A DNA stretch of 64,000 nucleotides from an uncultured Bacteroidales bacterium (lineage in GTDB: Bacteria; Bacteroidota; Bacteroidia; Bacteroidales; UBA932). The stretch's first letter is position 1, and the number at the start of each line of letters is the position of its first letter. The notes under the pieces were generated by a model. That model worked only from the letters and a program-made list of their open reading frames with translations. It searched no databases and was not told the DNA's origin. Below are positions 43,850 to 51,867 of this stretch, piece after piece. A program made the position numbers and the translations under genes. Location of the stretch: positions 62,001 through 126,000 of the forward strand of contig CALVDH010000002.1 of the NCBI GenBank assembly GCA_944326235.1. The letters run 5' to 3'.

Positions 43850-43982
43850 CCGCCGGCCGGGGCAGATGAAACTTTCCCTTAACACAACCCTGATAACCAA
43901 CGATTTGCATCCTAAAAAATTAAACTTTTCATGTTGTGATTAAACTTTATTCCCTCCATTTTTGGGATAAAAACCGATCACC

Positions 43983-46100
43983 ATGAAACCCATTTTACTC
44001 ACCGTTCTCAGAACTTCAGTCCTATTGCCCCTCCTATGCATATCCGCTGTACCGGCATATTCCCAGGACACCTCCGAATCCACCCTCAAGGACACCCTGA
44101 CCCTCGAAGAAGCCATCGTCATCGCCCGCCGCACCCGCCATCAGGCCGACGGCTACACTGTAAACCTGCGCTCCTCCGACATTGTCAGGGGCAAAACCAC
44201 TTCGGATGCCCTTGTATTCCTGCCGGGTGTCAGCCGCCAGGGCTCCGTCTACAGAATCAGCGGCATCGATGTCAGCGAGATCTACGTGGACGGAATGAAA
44301 CTCACGAGTTTCGACGAGCTGGACAACATCCCGGCGGACAGAATCGACAAGGTCAAGGTCAATTACCTCGCAGGACTCAACCAGAACGCCTCAATCACCG
44401 GCGGAACCATCGAAATCACACTGAAACGTATTCCGGAAGGCGGCTACTCCGGCAGCGTCTCCGCCATAGGAGGCTATGCCAATTACGGAGGTCTGGGCAA
44501 TGCCGGTATGCTCTTCCAGGCCCGCTACGGCGCAACCAGCATCTACAACAGCCTCACCGTCAACGGCGGAGCAATGAAGGAGCGCGGCCTGCAGAGTACC
44601 CTGACCTCCGGCGGCGGGCTGCTTTCCGAGAAAGACGAGCTAACCTCTGCCCCGTTCTGGGGAATCCAGGACCGCCTCAGCATCAATCAGGAAATCAACA
44701 GAAGGAACAATATCGGGTTCAGCTACTATGCAGGATGGAGCCGCTCCTCCACGGAAACCGCCACACGCGAGGGCACCGTCTCCACCTCCATGCTCAACAA
44801 CAGCGGACGCCTGACCCAGGAGGCCACTCTCAGATATTCCTCGGTATTCAATGACCGAGGGACATCCATGACCGTCACCGCCGACTGGCTCAACCGCAGC
44901 CTGTCCACCGAATACCTCTATACATCGGGACAGGAACCGTCCCGGCAGCAGGAGCAGTCCGCGCAGGAGAGCCGGAACAACATGCTGAAACTGGCAGCCG
45001 ATTTTTCCGACCCTCTGTCAGAAAAATTGGAACTGGAATACGGAGCCTCGGCCCAATACATCACCTCCACGTATGCTCCCGAAACCGCGTCAGAAGGATT
45101 CCTGAGCAGCAGCCTCCCTACCCGGACCAGGGCCTTTACCCCGCTCGCCCATGCCTCCATCTCCGGAAAATTGTGGAGAATCCAGTACAGCGCCGGCCTG
45201 AACCTCCAGATGAACTGGATAGAGTACTCCCCTCTTGACGGCAGCGGCAGCCCTTCCAGAAACATCCAGTGGGGCATCAACCCCTCCGTCCAGTTCCGCA
45301 TGCCCCTGGACAGCCGCGGACGTTTCTCCATGAGACTGAACTACAGGCATCAGCTCGACAACATCCCGTATGACGCCATCTCCACCACCGTCCGCTGGAC
45401 CGACCCCTGGCATTATTCCGTCGGCAATCCGGACCTAATCGCCCCTACCCGCGACCGCATCATGCTCTGCCTCTCCCTTTTCGGAGATATCCTGACGCTG
45501 CAGGGCTCCTACACTCATTCCCGCAACTCCATTTACTGGGACAACCGCACCGACCCCGGCTCTCCCGACATTTTTTACGAGACCCCTGTCAATCTTCCCC
45601 ATCGCAATTCCTACGGCCTCAACGCCGAGCTCAACCTCAACCCTCTCAAGCCGTGGCGGATGAAACTCTCCGCCGAATACACCTTCAACGTGGAAAACAG
45701 CACCATCGGCGGGATTACCTACAGGGGCACGAACCTACACCAGTTCTACATGCTCCTCAACCAGCTCAGCTTCAAGGGCTGGGGAACGGTCATCAACGCA
45801 GTCTACGAACCGACATTCCGTACCTTCGGGTACACCTACCAATCAGTGTACACGGTCAATCTCCAGCTGTACAAGACATTCTTAGACGGCAGGCTCAGGG
45901 TGGCCCTGTCCGGTAACGTCGCGGGAAAACGCCGCCGGATAGACCGTACGGTCGGCGACCGGATCATCACCCACGCCTACACGACTCCCGCGCAGACCGC
46001 CACACTGTCCGTCTTCTGGTCCTTCTCAGGAGGCCGGAAAGTCAGTGTGCGCAGGGTCAGCGGCAGCCAGAGTTACGAGGAGATCGTCAATGAACGGTGA
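43983..46100 (+). CDS. TonB-dependent receptor-like outer-membrane beta-barrel protein
   Basis: A 705-residue exported protein with signal peptide LLPLLCISAVPAYSQ. A plug-like domain follows (about 45-145; VNLRSSDIVRGKTTSDALVFLPGVSRQGSVYRISGIDVSEIYVDGMKL ... GGTIEITLKRIPEGG), then a large beta-barrel of the outer-membrane-beta-barrel-family type. It lacks the N-terminal carboxypeptidase-regulatory domain usual for SusC proteins, and no SusD follows. It therefore belongs to the smaller TonB-receptor group. Ligand unknown. The neighbouring membrane-anchored regulator upstream and the lipoprotein downstream (87 nt) may belong to the same function. Confidence 0.85.
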   Translation: MKPILLTVLRTSVLLPLLCISAVPAYSQDTSESTLKDTLTLEEAIVIARRTRHQADGYTVNLRSSDIVRGKTTSDALVFLPGVSRQGSVYRISGIDVSEIYVDGMKLTSFDELDNIPADRIDKVKVNYLAGLNQNASITGGTIEITLKRIPEGGYSGSVSAIGGYANYGGLGNAGMLFQARYGATSIYNSLTVNGGAMKERGLQSTLTSGGGLLSEKDELTSAPFWGIQDRLSINQEINRRNNIGFSYYAGWSRSSTETATREGTVSTSMLNNSGRLTQEATLRYSSVFNDRGTSMTVTADWLNRSLSTEYLYTSGQEPSRQQEQSAQESRNNMLKLAADFSDPLSEKLELEYGASAQYITSTYAPETASEGFLSSSLPTRTRAFTPLAHASISGKLWRIQYSAGLNLQMNWIEYSPLDGSGSPSRNIQWGINPSVQFRMPLDSRGRFSMRLNYRHQLDNIPYDAISTTVRWTDPWHYSVGNPDLIAPTRDRIMLCLSLFGDILTLQGSYTHSRNSIYWDNRTDPGSPDIFYETPVNLPHRNSYGLNAELNLNPLKPWRMKLSAEYTFNVENSTIGGITYRGTNLHQFYMLLNQLSFKGWGTVINAVYEPTFRTFGYTYQSVYTVNLQLYKTFLDGRLRVALSGNVAGKRRRIDRTVGDRIITHAYTTPAQTATLSVFWSFSGGRKVSVRRVSGSQSYEEIVNER

Positions 46101-46161
46101 CATTCTGTCAAGATTTTAATAACTAAAAAAAATCTTTATATTCGCGATATATTTTTTATCG

Positions 46162-46169
46162 TATTTTTG
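46162..46169 (+). promoter_or_regulatory. -7 box for the first beta-propeller lipoprotein
   Basis: TATTTTTG matches TAnnTTTG, 18 nt before the ATG at 46188, in an AT-rich gap. Confidence 0.5.
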
Positions 46170-46187
46170 TTATAAAATCCGCATTGT

Positions 46188-47252
46188 ATGAAAAAGCATC
46201 TCATCCTCCTGCCGGCAGCCCTGATATTTGCTGCCTCCTGCTCCGGAACATCCGGGGACATTCCTACTTACACAGAGTCCGAATTTGCCTCCGCATCCGC
46301 TGAAATCTCGATGGCAGACCTCGGGGAACAGGGGTACGAAGTGGAGAGGATCCTTCTCACGGGCGCTGAGGAAAGCGGACGGCTGCTCATTTCGGATGCC
46401 GTAGACGTAGTATTGACCGAGGACAATATTTTCATGCTTACGGCAGACATGAAGGTGCTGAGGCTGTCCAGGGACGGCAGACTGGAAGGTTATGTCGGAG
46501 TCAAGGGCAACGGTCCCGGGGAATACCTGTACGTCAATGACATCTATCTCGCTCCGGACGGGAACGGCATCTGTATCAATGATATAATGAAAGGCGTCCT
46601 CACTTACGGACTGGACGGGACATACATCGGGACCCGGGAGCCAGAGACTCAGGCACAGATGGTCTTCACCTTGGCCGACGGTCCATACACACTGGAATCC
46701 GTACAGACAGTGCTCGGAAACGAAGCCGACCGGCTCCGCATCCGGGACACCAGCGGCCGTCAGACAGGCAGGTTCGCCAACCATCTGCTTTTCCGGCTCA
46801 CCCCCAAGGCCAATGTCACTGCATATCAGGAATACAAGGCCCTCTTCCAGAACGGGGACGGAGAGATAATCTTCCACCAGATGAGCACCGACACCGTATT
46901 CACCGTGCATCCGGAAGTCCCGTCCCTCGAACCGAGGTGCTGCTTCACCTTCCGGCACGGAATCGCTCAGAGCGACCTGTCCTCATTCACTGATGTCTGG
47001 AACGATATCTACTTTGTCTATGACTACGCCGAGGATGCTGCCTTCCGCTACGTCACCCTCATGGAGCCCGGCCAGCAGAAACAGCTCTACCTGATCGACA
47101 AGACCGACGGCACCATCTACCGCTCAGCACTCACCTTCCCCGGCTCCGAGGAAGCCTTCTACCCCAAGTGGCAGTACGGCGACCAGCTCATCGACTACTG
47201 CCTCACCGATGACGAAGAACCCTGCCTGACGATACTCCGCCACAGAAACTGA
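46188..47252 (+). CDS. 6-bladed beta-propeller lipoprotein
   Basis: A 354-residue lipoprotein: signal peptide MKKHLILLPAALIFAASC with lipobox AASC. The mature part shows the Bacteroidota 6-bladed propeller layout: DNIFMLTADMKVLRLSRDGRLEGYVGVKGNGPGEYLYVNDIYLAPDG (blade motif GxGPGEY) and later FVYDYAEDAAFRYVTL. Role unknown; such lipoproteins are common in Bacteroidales and probably face the periplasm or cell surface. A second, related lipoprotein gene is at 48843-50021 on the other strand, so the two flank trpB2. Confidence 0.87.
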   Translation: MKKHLILLPAALIFAASCSGTSGDIPTYTESEFASASAEISMADLGEQGYEVERILLTGAEESGRLLISDAVDVVLTEDNIFMLTADMKVLRLSRDGRLEGYVGVKGNGPGEYLYVNDIYLAPDGNGICINDIMKGVLTYGLDGTYIGTREPETQAQMVFTLADGPYTLESVQTVLGNEADRLRIRDTSGRQTGRFANHLLFRLTPKANVTAYQEYKALFQNGDGEIIFHQMSTDTVFTVHPEVPSLEPRCCFTFRHGIAQSDLSSFTDVWNDIYFVYDYAEDAAFRYVTLMEPGQQKQLYLIDKTDGTIYRSALTFPGSEEAFYPKWQYGDQLIDYCLTDDEEPCLTILRHRN

Positions 47253-47289
47253 CGGCCGGCACCCTCCAGATATTGCAGAAGAGGCCTTG

Positions 47290-48594
47290 CTACATATCCC
47301 CGGTCAGGTACCTGTCGTAGGCCGCCATGTCGACCATCCCGTGACCTGAGAGGCAGAACAGGATTGTCCTGGGAGTGCCTTCCTCCCTCGCCCGGATGGC
47401 TTCCCTTACGGTCGCCGCTATTGCATGAGCGGACTCGGGAGCCGGCACGATGCCCTCGGTGCGGGCGAACAGGACTCCGGCCCTGAACGACTCTTTCTGC
47501 CCGATATCCACTGCCTCGATCCTTCCTTCCCCGAGAAGGCAACTGGCGATGGTCCCGGCTCCGTGATAGCGGAGTCCTCCGGCATGGATACCTGCGGGCG
47601 TGAAGGTATGGCCGAGGGAATACATCGGCAGCAGAGGAGTGTAGCCGGCCTCGTCCCCGTAGTCGTACATGAACTGCCCTTTCGTAAGTTTCGGGCAGGC
47701 TTCAGGCTCCGCAGCCACAAACCTCGTTCCCGCATGTTCTCCCCCGAGACAATGCCGCATAAACGGATAGGATATCCCTCCGAAATTGGATCCACCGCCG
47801 AAACAGCCTATCACCACATCCGGCCATTCCCCCGCCATCTCCATCTGCTTCTCCGCCTCGAGGCCGATTACGGTCTGATGCAGGGTGACATGATTCAGCA
47901 CACTGCCCAGAGTGTACTTGCAACCCGGCACCGTCGTCGCCAGCTCCACCGCCTCCGAAATCGCAGTACCCAGACTGCCCTGATGATTGGGCGTCTCTGT
48001 CAAAATTCTCCTCCCAGCCTTGGTAGACATACTTGGAGAAGCCACTACCTGAGCACCCCATACCTGCATCAGCGACCTGCGGTAGGGTTTCTGTTCATAA
48101 CTCAGCTTGACCATGTACACGGCCAGTTCCAGCCCGAATACATTGGCCGCGTATGCCAGGGCAGTACCCCATTGTCCGGCCCCGGTCTCGGTAGTAATAT
48201 TCGTAAGTCCCTCCTGCTTGCAGTAATAGGCCTGGGCCAGAGCCGAGTTGAGCTTATGCGACCCTACCGGGCTGACACTCTCGTTCTTGAAATAGATATG
48301 CGCCGGTGTATCCAGGGCCTTCTCCAGACCGTATGCCCTCACCAGAGGCGTAGACCGGTAGAGACGGTACTGGTCCCGCACTGCTTCGGGAATCTCAATC
48401 CACCGGTCCACCGTATTCAGCTCCTGTCTGGCAGCTTCTTCCGAAAATATCCGGCTGAGGTCCTTCTGCGTAAGAGGCTGACGGGTAACGGGGTCCAGAG
48501 CGGGCCTGGGCTTCTGCGGCATATCTGCCACGATGTTGTACCATCTGCGCGGGATATCGCGCTCTTCGAGGATGAATCTTTTTCTGGGTTCCAT
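47290..48594 (-). CDS. trpB2: TrpB2-type tryptophan synthase beta chain
   Basis: A PLP enzyme that joins indole to serine (or phosphoserine) to give tryptophan. The 434-residue length and the N-terminal extension (RRWYNIVADMPQKPRPALDP) mark the TrpB2/TrpB-like class rather than the TrpA-bound TrpB1. The PLP lysine is in SPVGSHKLNSALAQ. The TETGAGQWGTALAYA motif, the phosphate loop CFGGGSNFGGISYPF and the C-terminal ESAHAIAA are all present. The ATG at 48594 was chosen because the family N terminus begins at MEPRKRF. No trpA is nearby, so it probably salvages indole. Its leader carries a Trp attenuator (48622-48829), which is strong independent support for a tryptophan role. Confidence 0.95.
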   Translation of the reverse strand: MEPRKRFILEERDIPRRWYNIVADMPQKPRPALDPVTRQPLTQKDLSRIFSEEAARQELNTVDRWIEIPEAVRDQYRLYRSTPLVRAYGLEKALDTPAHIYFKNESVSPVGSHKLNSALAQAYYCKQEGLTNITTETGAGQWGTALAYAANVFGLELAVYMVKLSYEQKPYRRSLMQVWGAQVVASPSMSTKAGRRILTETPNHQGSLGTAISEAVELATTVPGCKYTLGSVLNHVTLHQTVIGLEAEKQMEMAGEWPDVVIGCFGGGSNFGGISYPFMRHCLGGEHAGTRFVAAEPEACPKLTKGQFMYDYGDEAGYTPLLPMYSLGHTFTPAGIHAGGLRYHGAGTIASCLLGEGRIEAVDIGQKESFRAGVLFARTEGIVPAPESAHAIAATVREAIRAREEGTPRTILFCLSGHGMVDMAAYDRYLTGDM

Positions 48595-48621
48595 GATAGT
48601 TTTGATTGTTAAGGTAAAATG

Positions 48622-48661
48622 TAAAATAAAACGGCCCGCCGTTTGAGTAAACGACAGGCCG
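48622..48661 (-). terminator. Attenuator terminator in the trpB2 leader
   Basis: On the minus strand a 13-bp stem (48649-48661 with 48632-48644, fully paired with two G-U pairs) has a 4-nt loop and is followed by TTTTATTTT. It stops transcription 28 nt before the trpB2 ATG. Its 5' arm contains CGTTTAC, which can instead pair with GTAAACG in the leader (48725-48731). Confidence 0.9.
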
Positions 48662-48733
48662 CTCGGATATTTCTCTATATAAAGTCCTCTTATGACCAAT
48701 ACATGAGTTCAGGCAGCACCCGACCGTTTACCC
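48645..48733 (-). promoter_or_regulatory. Antiterminator pairing region of the trpB2 attenuator
   Basis: Leader nucleotides 48720-48733 (minus-strand GGGTAAACGGTCGG) can pair with 48645-48658, the 5' arm and loop of the terminator. The pairing has 13 of 14 positions matched counting G-U pairs, with a perfect 7-bp core GTAAACG/CGTTTAC. The region lies about five codons after the Trp triplet, so a stalled ribosome would leave it free. Confidence 0.8.
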
Positions 48734-48782
48734 GGAAAGGAGCGCGCCACCACCAGAAACATATATTGAGAAGAGTATTCAT
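48690..48782 (-). CDS. Tryptophan-rich leader peptide of trpB2
   Basis: A 30-codon ORF on the minus strand, ATG at 48780-48782 and TAA at 48690-48692, beginning about ten nt after the predicted transcript start. Residues 8-14 are CFWWWRA, with three Trp codons in a row, and a fourth Trp is the last but one codon (MYWS). Three adjacent Trp codons by chance are very unlikely in a 30-residue ORF. The ORF sits between a promoter and a terminator hairpin just upstream of a tryptophan synthase gene. This is the arrangement of classical trp leader peptides: ribosome stalling at the Trp codons when charged tRNA-Trp is short would favour the antiterminator. The peptide itself should have no other role. 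Confidence 0.88.
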   Translation of the reverse strand: MNTLLNICFWWWRAPFRVNGRVLPELMYWS

Positions 48783-48798
48783 ATTCTGTTTTGCGAAG

Positions 48799-48829
48799 CG
48801 AAGATAGCAAATCTTCCAGATTATCCAAA
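48799..48829 (-). promoter_or_regulatory. Promoter of trpB2 leader
   Basis: On the minus strand TTTG (48826-48829) and TATCTTCG (48799-48806) are separated by 19 nt, the Bacteroidota -33/-7 spacing. The -7 box has one mismatch. It starts just after the stop of the upstream propeller gene. Confidence 0.7.
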
Positions 48830-48842
48830 AATTTTATCCGTC

Positions 48843-50021
48843 TCAGTCTTTGAGCCGGGCCAGCATCAGCACATCGTTGTCCGTAGGCTGCAGGTCGGAA
48901 AGAATCGCCCGGACCCGCTTCGCCGCAGAGCCGGTCAGCGTCCCCTGCTCCAGAGCCTGAGGAGCTGCCGCTAAGAACTCCTCTGCCGGAATGCTCTGTA
49001 CCAGATAGCCGCACTGGATAGAATATCCGCCCTGATACCCGCCGAGAAAGTCATTGAGAATCTCCGTAGGATAACTTACGCTCTTCCCTGACTTCAAGTC
49101 CGTAAGCACATTGGCCACAGGTACTCCGATGATTATGCGCGGCATGTATTCCTGCATTTCCGTCAGGACAGAGAGCACTTTCCCCGGCAGCAGGGTACTT
49201 TTCAAGGAAGAGCCGCTCTTCAATGACCGGGTATTGACAGTAAACACCGGCCGCAGCACATCCCCTTCCAGGACATACAGGGTATCGGGCCAGTTGCCGC
49301 TGGACTCGAACGACACATCCAGCGCACCGTCGATATTGAATGACGTACCCACGAGAGTATTGGACGGAGTCCGGGTGCGCTGCCTTCCGGCCTCGGGTAT
49401 CTCCCAGAGAATCTTGCCCGAAAGGTCCTGGCACCAGGCTATAGCCGGACAGGCATCCTCCTCATAAGGCACCGCCATGACCGTCAGCGTACCGGCCCGC
49501 CCGTCCACCATAAAACTGGCCGAGCCCGCTCCGAACTCGTCCATCGGCTTATATGCCAGAGGGACAGTCCCCAGATATTTCCCCGAAGTCAGGTCATAGG
49601 TCTTGATACGGTCCGCCGCATCCATTATCCACACCCTGCCGCCGTCCTCGTCCACAAAAGTCTGAGAAGAATTCAGATACTCCCCTGGGCCGCGCCCGAG
49701 ATGCCCCACGTTACAGATGAACCTCCCGGTATGCCGGTCTAACACCCTGACAGGAGCCTTGCTCAGAATAGCCTGAGCGTCCTTGACCAGATAATTTTCC
49801 GTAATGAGCACTTTCGCCGCGGTGAATGCATCCAGAGTATCGCTGTCCAGCGCGATGAATTCCGGCTCCGCAGCCAGGTCCGAGAACACCAGAGTATCCT
49901 GCCCCTCCGTCATCTGAGAATAGTCGAAAGTCACCAGACCTCCCTCTCCGAGCCCTCCCCTGCCGCAGGAGGCTGCCAGGAGCACCGCCGCTGCAGCCAA
50001 GAAAAATTTTACCGATTTCAT
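48843..50021 (-). CDS. 6-bladed beta-propeller lipoprotein
   Basis: A 392-residue lipoprotein with signal peptide [15 protein letters not shown] (lipobox AASC). The mature part shows PVRVLDRHTGRFICNVGHLGRGPGEYLNSSQTFVDEDGGRVWIMDAADRIKTYDL, the same GRGPGEY blade motif as the lipoprotein at 46188. Its role is not known. A -7 box lies 26 nt upstream. Its stop lies directly before the trpB2 promoter on the same strand. The two propellers share layout but differ in sequence, so duplication is old or they were recruited separately. Confidence 0.87.
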   Translation of the reverse strand: MKSVKFFLAAAAVLLAASCGRGGLGEGGLVTFDYSQMTEGQDTLVFSDLAAEPEFIALDSDTLDAFTAAKVLITENYLVKDAQAILSKAPVRVLDRHTGRFICNVGHLGRGPGEYLNSSQTFVDEDGGRVWIMDAADRIKTYDLTSGKYLGTVPLAYKPMDEFGAGSASFMVDGRAGTLTVMAVPYEEDACPAIAWCQDLSGKILWEIPEAGRQRTRTPSNTLVGTSFNIDGALDVSFESSGNWPDTLYVLEGDVLRPVFTVNTRSLKSGSSLKSTLLPGKVLSVLTEMQEYMPRIIIGVPVANVLTDLKSGKSVSYPTEILNDFLGGYQGGYSIQCGYLVQSIPAEEFLAAAPQALEQGTLTGSAAKRVRAILSDLQPTDNDVLMLARLKD

Positions 50022-50047
50022 ATTTTTGCCTTTTAGTATATCTCAAG

Positions 50048-50055
50048 CAAATTTA
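50048..50055 (-). promoter_or_regulatory. -7 box for the second beta-propeller lipoprotein
   Basis: The minus strand reads TAAATTTG (TAnnTTTG), 26 nt before the ATG at 50021. Confidence 0.5.
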
Positions 50056-50090
50056 AGGAAAATCCCCGGCGTGCGCAACTAAAAAATCAT

Positions 50091-51113
50091 TTATTTATTC
50101 ATGCGGTCAAATCGGTATTTCCCCCGCTCCGTCCTGTCCGTGAAAAACCGGAAAGAGGCGATCTCCCGGTCAAAGACATGAAGCGATGCCGTAACCTCCG
50201 GATATTGTTTTACATGCACCTTCTCCATTGAGAGCGGGCAGAAAGCGTATATGCGGTCCGTTCCCTCCACATCGAGCAGCCGGCATATACTGTTGAAAAT
50301 AACAGCATCCCCCGATTTCAGGACAATATTGAAGAATGGAAGATCCTCCTTGCCGCATTTCACCTCCACTTCAAAACAAAGCAGCGCCGGGTTGATTTCG
50401 ACCTCGTCGCTTACCGGGTCGAAATGAATGTCCGAGAAAAAGCCGCTGTAGTGACGATAGTCTTTAGATTTGCTGAAACATATCTCTCCGCCCACCGGTG
50501 TCATGACTTTCAGACAGGCGGAATAAGGGACAAACGCCTCCTCCACCGGCATTGTCAGACGGAAAAATTTAAAGCAAGCCCACTCTTTCCACTGCAGAGG
50601 GACGTCACCCTCCTCAATGATTCCTATATCATAGAGAACTCCGGGCTCGAGCATCCCGCTGCTCACCGGAACAGTCAGTGTCAGCTTGTCCTCCTCCTGC
50701 CCGACCGGCATGGAATAATCCACATCCATCTTACAGACGATCTTCCGTGGAATCTCCTTCGTCGCCTTTTTAGAGGCCTCGCTGTACATATCCAGGATCT
50801 TACGATACGAGGAGCGGTCCATCTTTATGGACTCGGACACCTGGCCTTCCTTATATTCCCATTCATTGAACCGGCTGACAACATGCTGATAAGCCGCGCA
50901 GTCCTCGTCCTTGAAAATCGCTACTCTTATCCTGACAGTCTTCTCCTCATTGAGGTCCCCGTTACTAAACACCTCCTGCTGAAGAGTTATACCCTTGATG
51001 CTGTCATCCCAGATCAGGCTTTTGAATCTCGAGTCCGGATTCGGCTCATGGCCGTCCTTGCAGACATCGACAAGGGATGAGAGGTGAAAGAAAAAGTATT
51101 TACGGCTGTCCAT
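50091..51113 (-). CDS. Unrecognised cytosolic protein
   Basis: A 340-residue protein that I do not recognise. There is no signal peptide or membrane helix. The sequence is rich in Lys, Asp and Glu and in short beta strands (for example IKGITLQQEVFSNGDLNEEKTVRIRVAIF and EEDKLTLTVPVSSGMLEPGVLYDIGI), and ends IASFRFFTDRTERGKYRFDRMNK. The ATG at 51113 (DSRKYFFFHL) was chosen because a -7 box at 51142-51149 lies within the longer 356-residue reading. It stands alone, between the propeller gene and a hairpin-pair repeat upstream. Confidence 0.7.
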   Translation of the reverse strand: MDSRKYFFFHLSSLVDVCKDGHEPNPDSRFKSLIWDDSIKGITLQQEVFSNGDLNEEKTVRIRVAIFKDEDCAAYQHVVSRFNEWEYKEGQVSESIKMDRSSYRKILDMYSEASKKATKEIPRKIVCKMDVDYSMPVGQEEDKLTLTVPVSSGMLEPGVLYDIGIIEEGDVPLQWKEWACFKFFRLTMPVEEAFVPYSACLKVMTPVGGEICFSKSKDYRHYSGFFSDIHFDPVSDEVEINPALLCFEVEVKCGKEDLPFFNIVLKSGDAVIFNSICRLLDVEGTDRIYAFCPLSMEKVHVKQYPEVTASLHVFDREIASFRFFTDRTERGKYRFDRMNK

Positions 51114-51141
51114 AGGCTGATTGCTGTTTGTGTGGTTAGTG

Positions 51142-51149
51142 CAAATATA
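51142..51149 (-). promoter_or_regulatory. -7 box for the unrecognised protein gene
   Basis: The minus strand reads TATATTTG, a perfect TAnnTTTG match 28 nt before the ATG at 51113. Confidence 0.6.
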
Positions 51150-51167
51150 CGGATTTTCCACTCAATA

Positions 51168-51318
51168 TTGCCACAACGGCACCGTTTTGCGTAATTCTCT
51201 GCCGTTGCGGTAATGTCTTTTCCGCACAACCGCCGTCACAGGCGCTCTGGACGGCATCGACCCGCCGCCTCCTTGCCACAACGGCAGCAAATCACGCTAA
51301 ACACTGCCATTGCGGCAA
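51168..51318. repeat. Pair of oppositely oriented 46-bp hairpins
   Basis: Hairpin 1 has arms TTGCCACAACGGCA (51168-51181) and TGCCGTTGCGGTAA (51200-51213). Hairpin 2 has arms TTGCCACAACGGCA (51273-51286) and TGCCATTGCGGCAA (51305-51318). Both loops are 18 nt. The reverse complement of the second loop resembles the first (both carry a TTT(A/T)GCGT(A/G)ATT core), so the hairpins are inverted copies of one unit, 59 bp apart. The pair lies in a gap between two divergent promoters. This resembles a BIME-like pair of REP elements. Confidence 0.8.
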
Positions 51319-51331
51319 CAGAATTTTTCCG

Positions 51332-51339
51332 TACTTTTG
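51332..51339 (+). promoter_or_regulatory. -7 box for the DUF2007-like gene
   Basis: TACTTTTG matches TAnnTTTG, 21 nt before the ATG at 51361. It excludes the longer in-frame start at 51310. Confidence 0.55.
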
Positions 51340-51360
51340 TCTGCCGATAAAGCATCACCC

Positions 51361-51858
51361 ATGGACGAGAGACTTCTGATAAAATGCGACAGCAGCATCT
51401 ACGCCGACAACATTTCGAGCGTACTGGAAGCCAACAATATCACAGTGCGCAGGCACGACTATGAAAGCACTGACCGGCGGACCGGGACACATGATCCTGA
51501 CTCCGGCACCGCACTGTACGTAACAGACAAGGACTACGAAAAGGCCCTGGAGATAATAGCCCCCATCGCCGACAGGATGCACGAAGCCATCCCCTTCTGC
51601 CCCAAATGCGGCAGCGACAACGCCATACCCATAGCCCCTTCCCGGTACACCACCGCAGTTATAGTCGCGTCCGTCATCCTGGGACTCGGCTCAGGCTTCT
51701 ACCCCTGGTGGTCATTGCAGCTCGGCATCCAGTCCGGCACCGGCAGCATCATCGCCGGAATATTCCTGCTGCTCGCCATCTTTATGGTCATGTCCACCAA
51801 ATACCTTAACGCCAACTACCGGTGCCGTAAATGCGGCCGAAAGTTCAACCACCATTAA
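51361..51858 (+). CDS. DUF2007-like domain protein with split zinc ribbon and two membrane helices
   Basis: A 165-residue protein. The N-terminal part (residues 1-75, LLIKCDSSIYADNISSVLEANNITVRRHDYE ... YVTDKDYEKALEII) matches the DUF2007 layout, a small ferredoxin-like domain thought to act in signalling. One CPKCGSDN half-ribbon follows, then two hydrophobic helices (TTAVIVASVILGLGSGFYPWW and IIAGIFLLLAIFMVM). The end is a second half-ribbon CRKCGRKFNHH. The two Cys pairs could form one zinc site only if both ends of the hairpin of helices face the same side, which fits. Substrate or partner unknown. The exported hydrolase follows 9 nt later. Confidence 0.75.
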   Translation: MDERLLIKCDSSIYADNISSVLEANNITVRRHDYESTDRRTGTHDPDSGTALYVTDKDYEKALEIIAPIADRMHEAIPFCPKCGSDNAIPIAPSRYTTAVIVASVILGLGSGFYPWWSLQLGIQSGTGSIIAGIFLLLAIFMVMSTKYLNANYRCRKCGRKFNHH

Positions 51859-51867
51859 CCCATCATC

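Noticed and set aside
48690-48782. T-box or riboswitch upstream of trpB2
   Set aside because: No T-box specifier or UGGN signature is seen. The Trp-rich ORF plus alternate hairpins explain the leader better.
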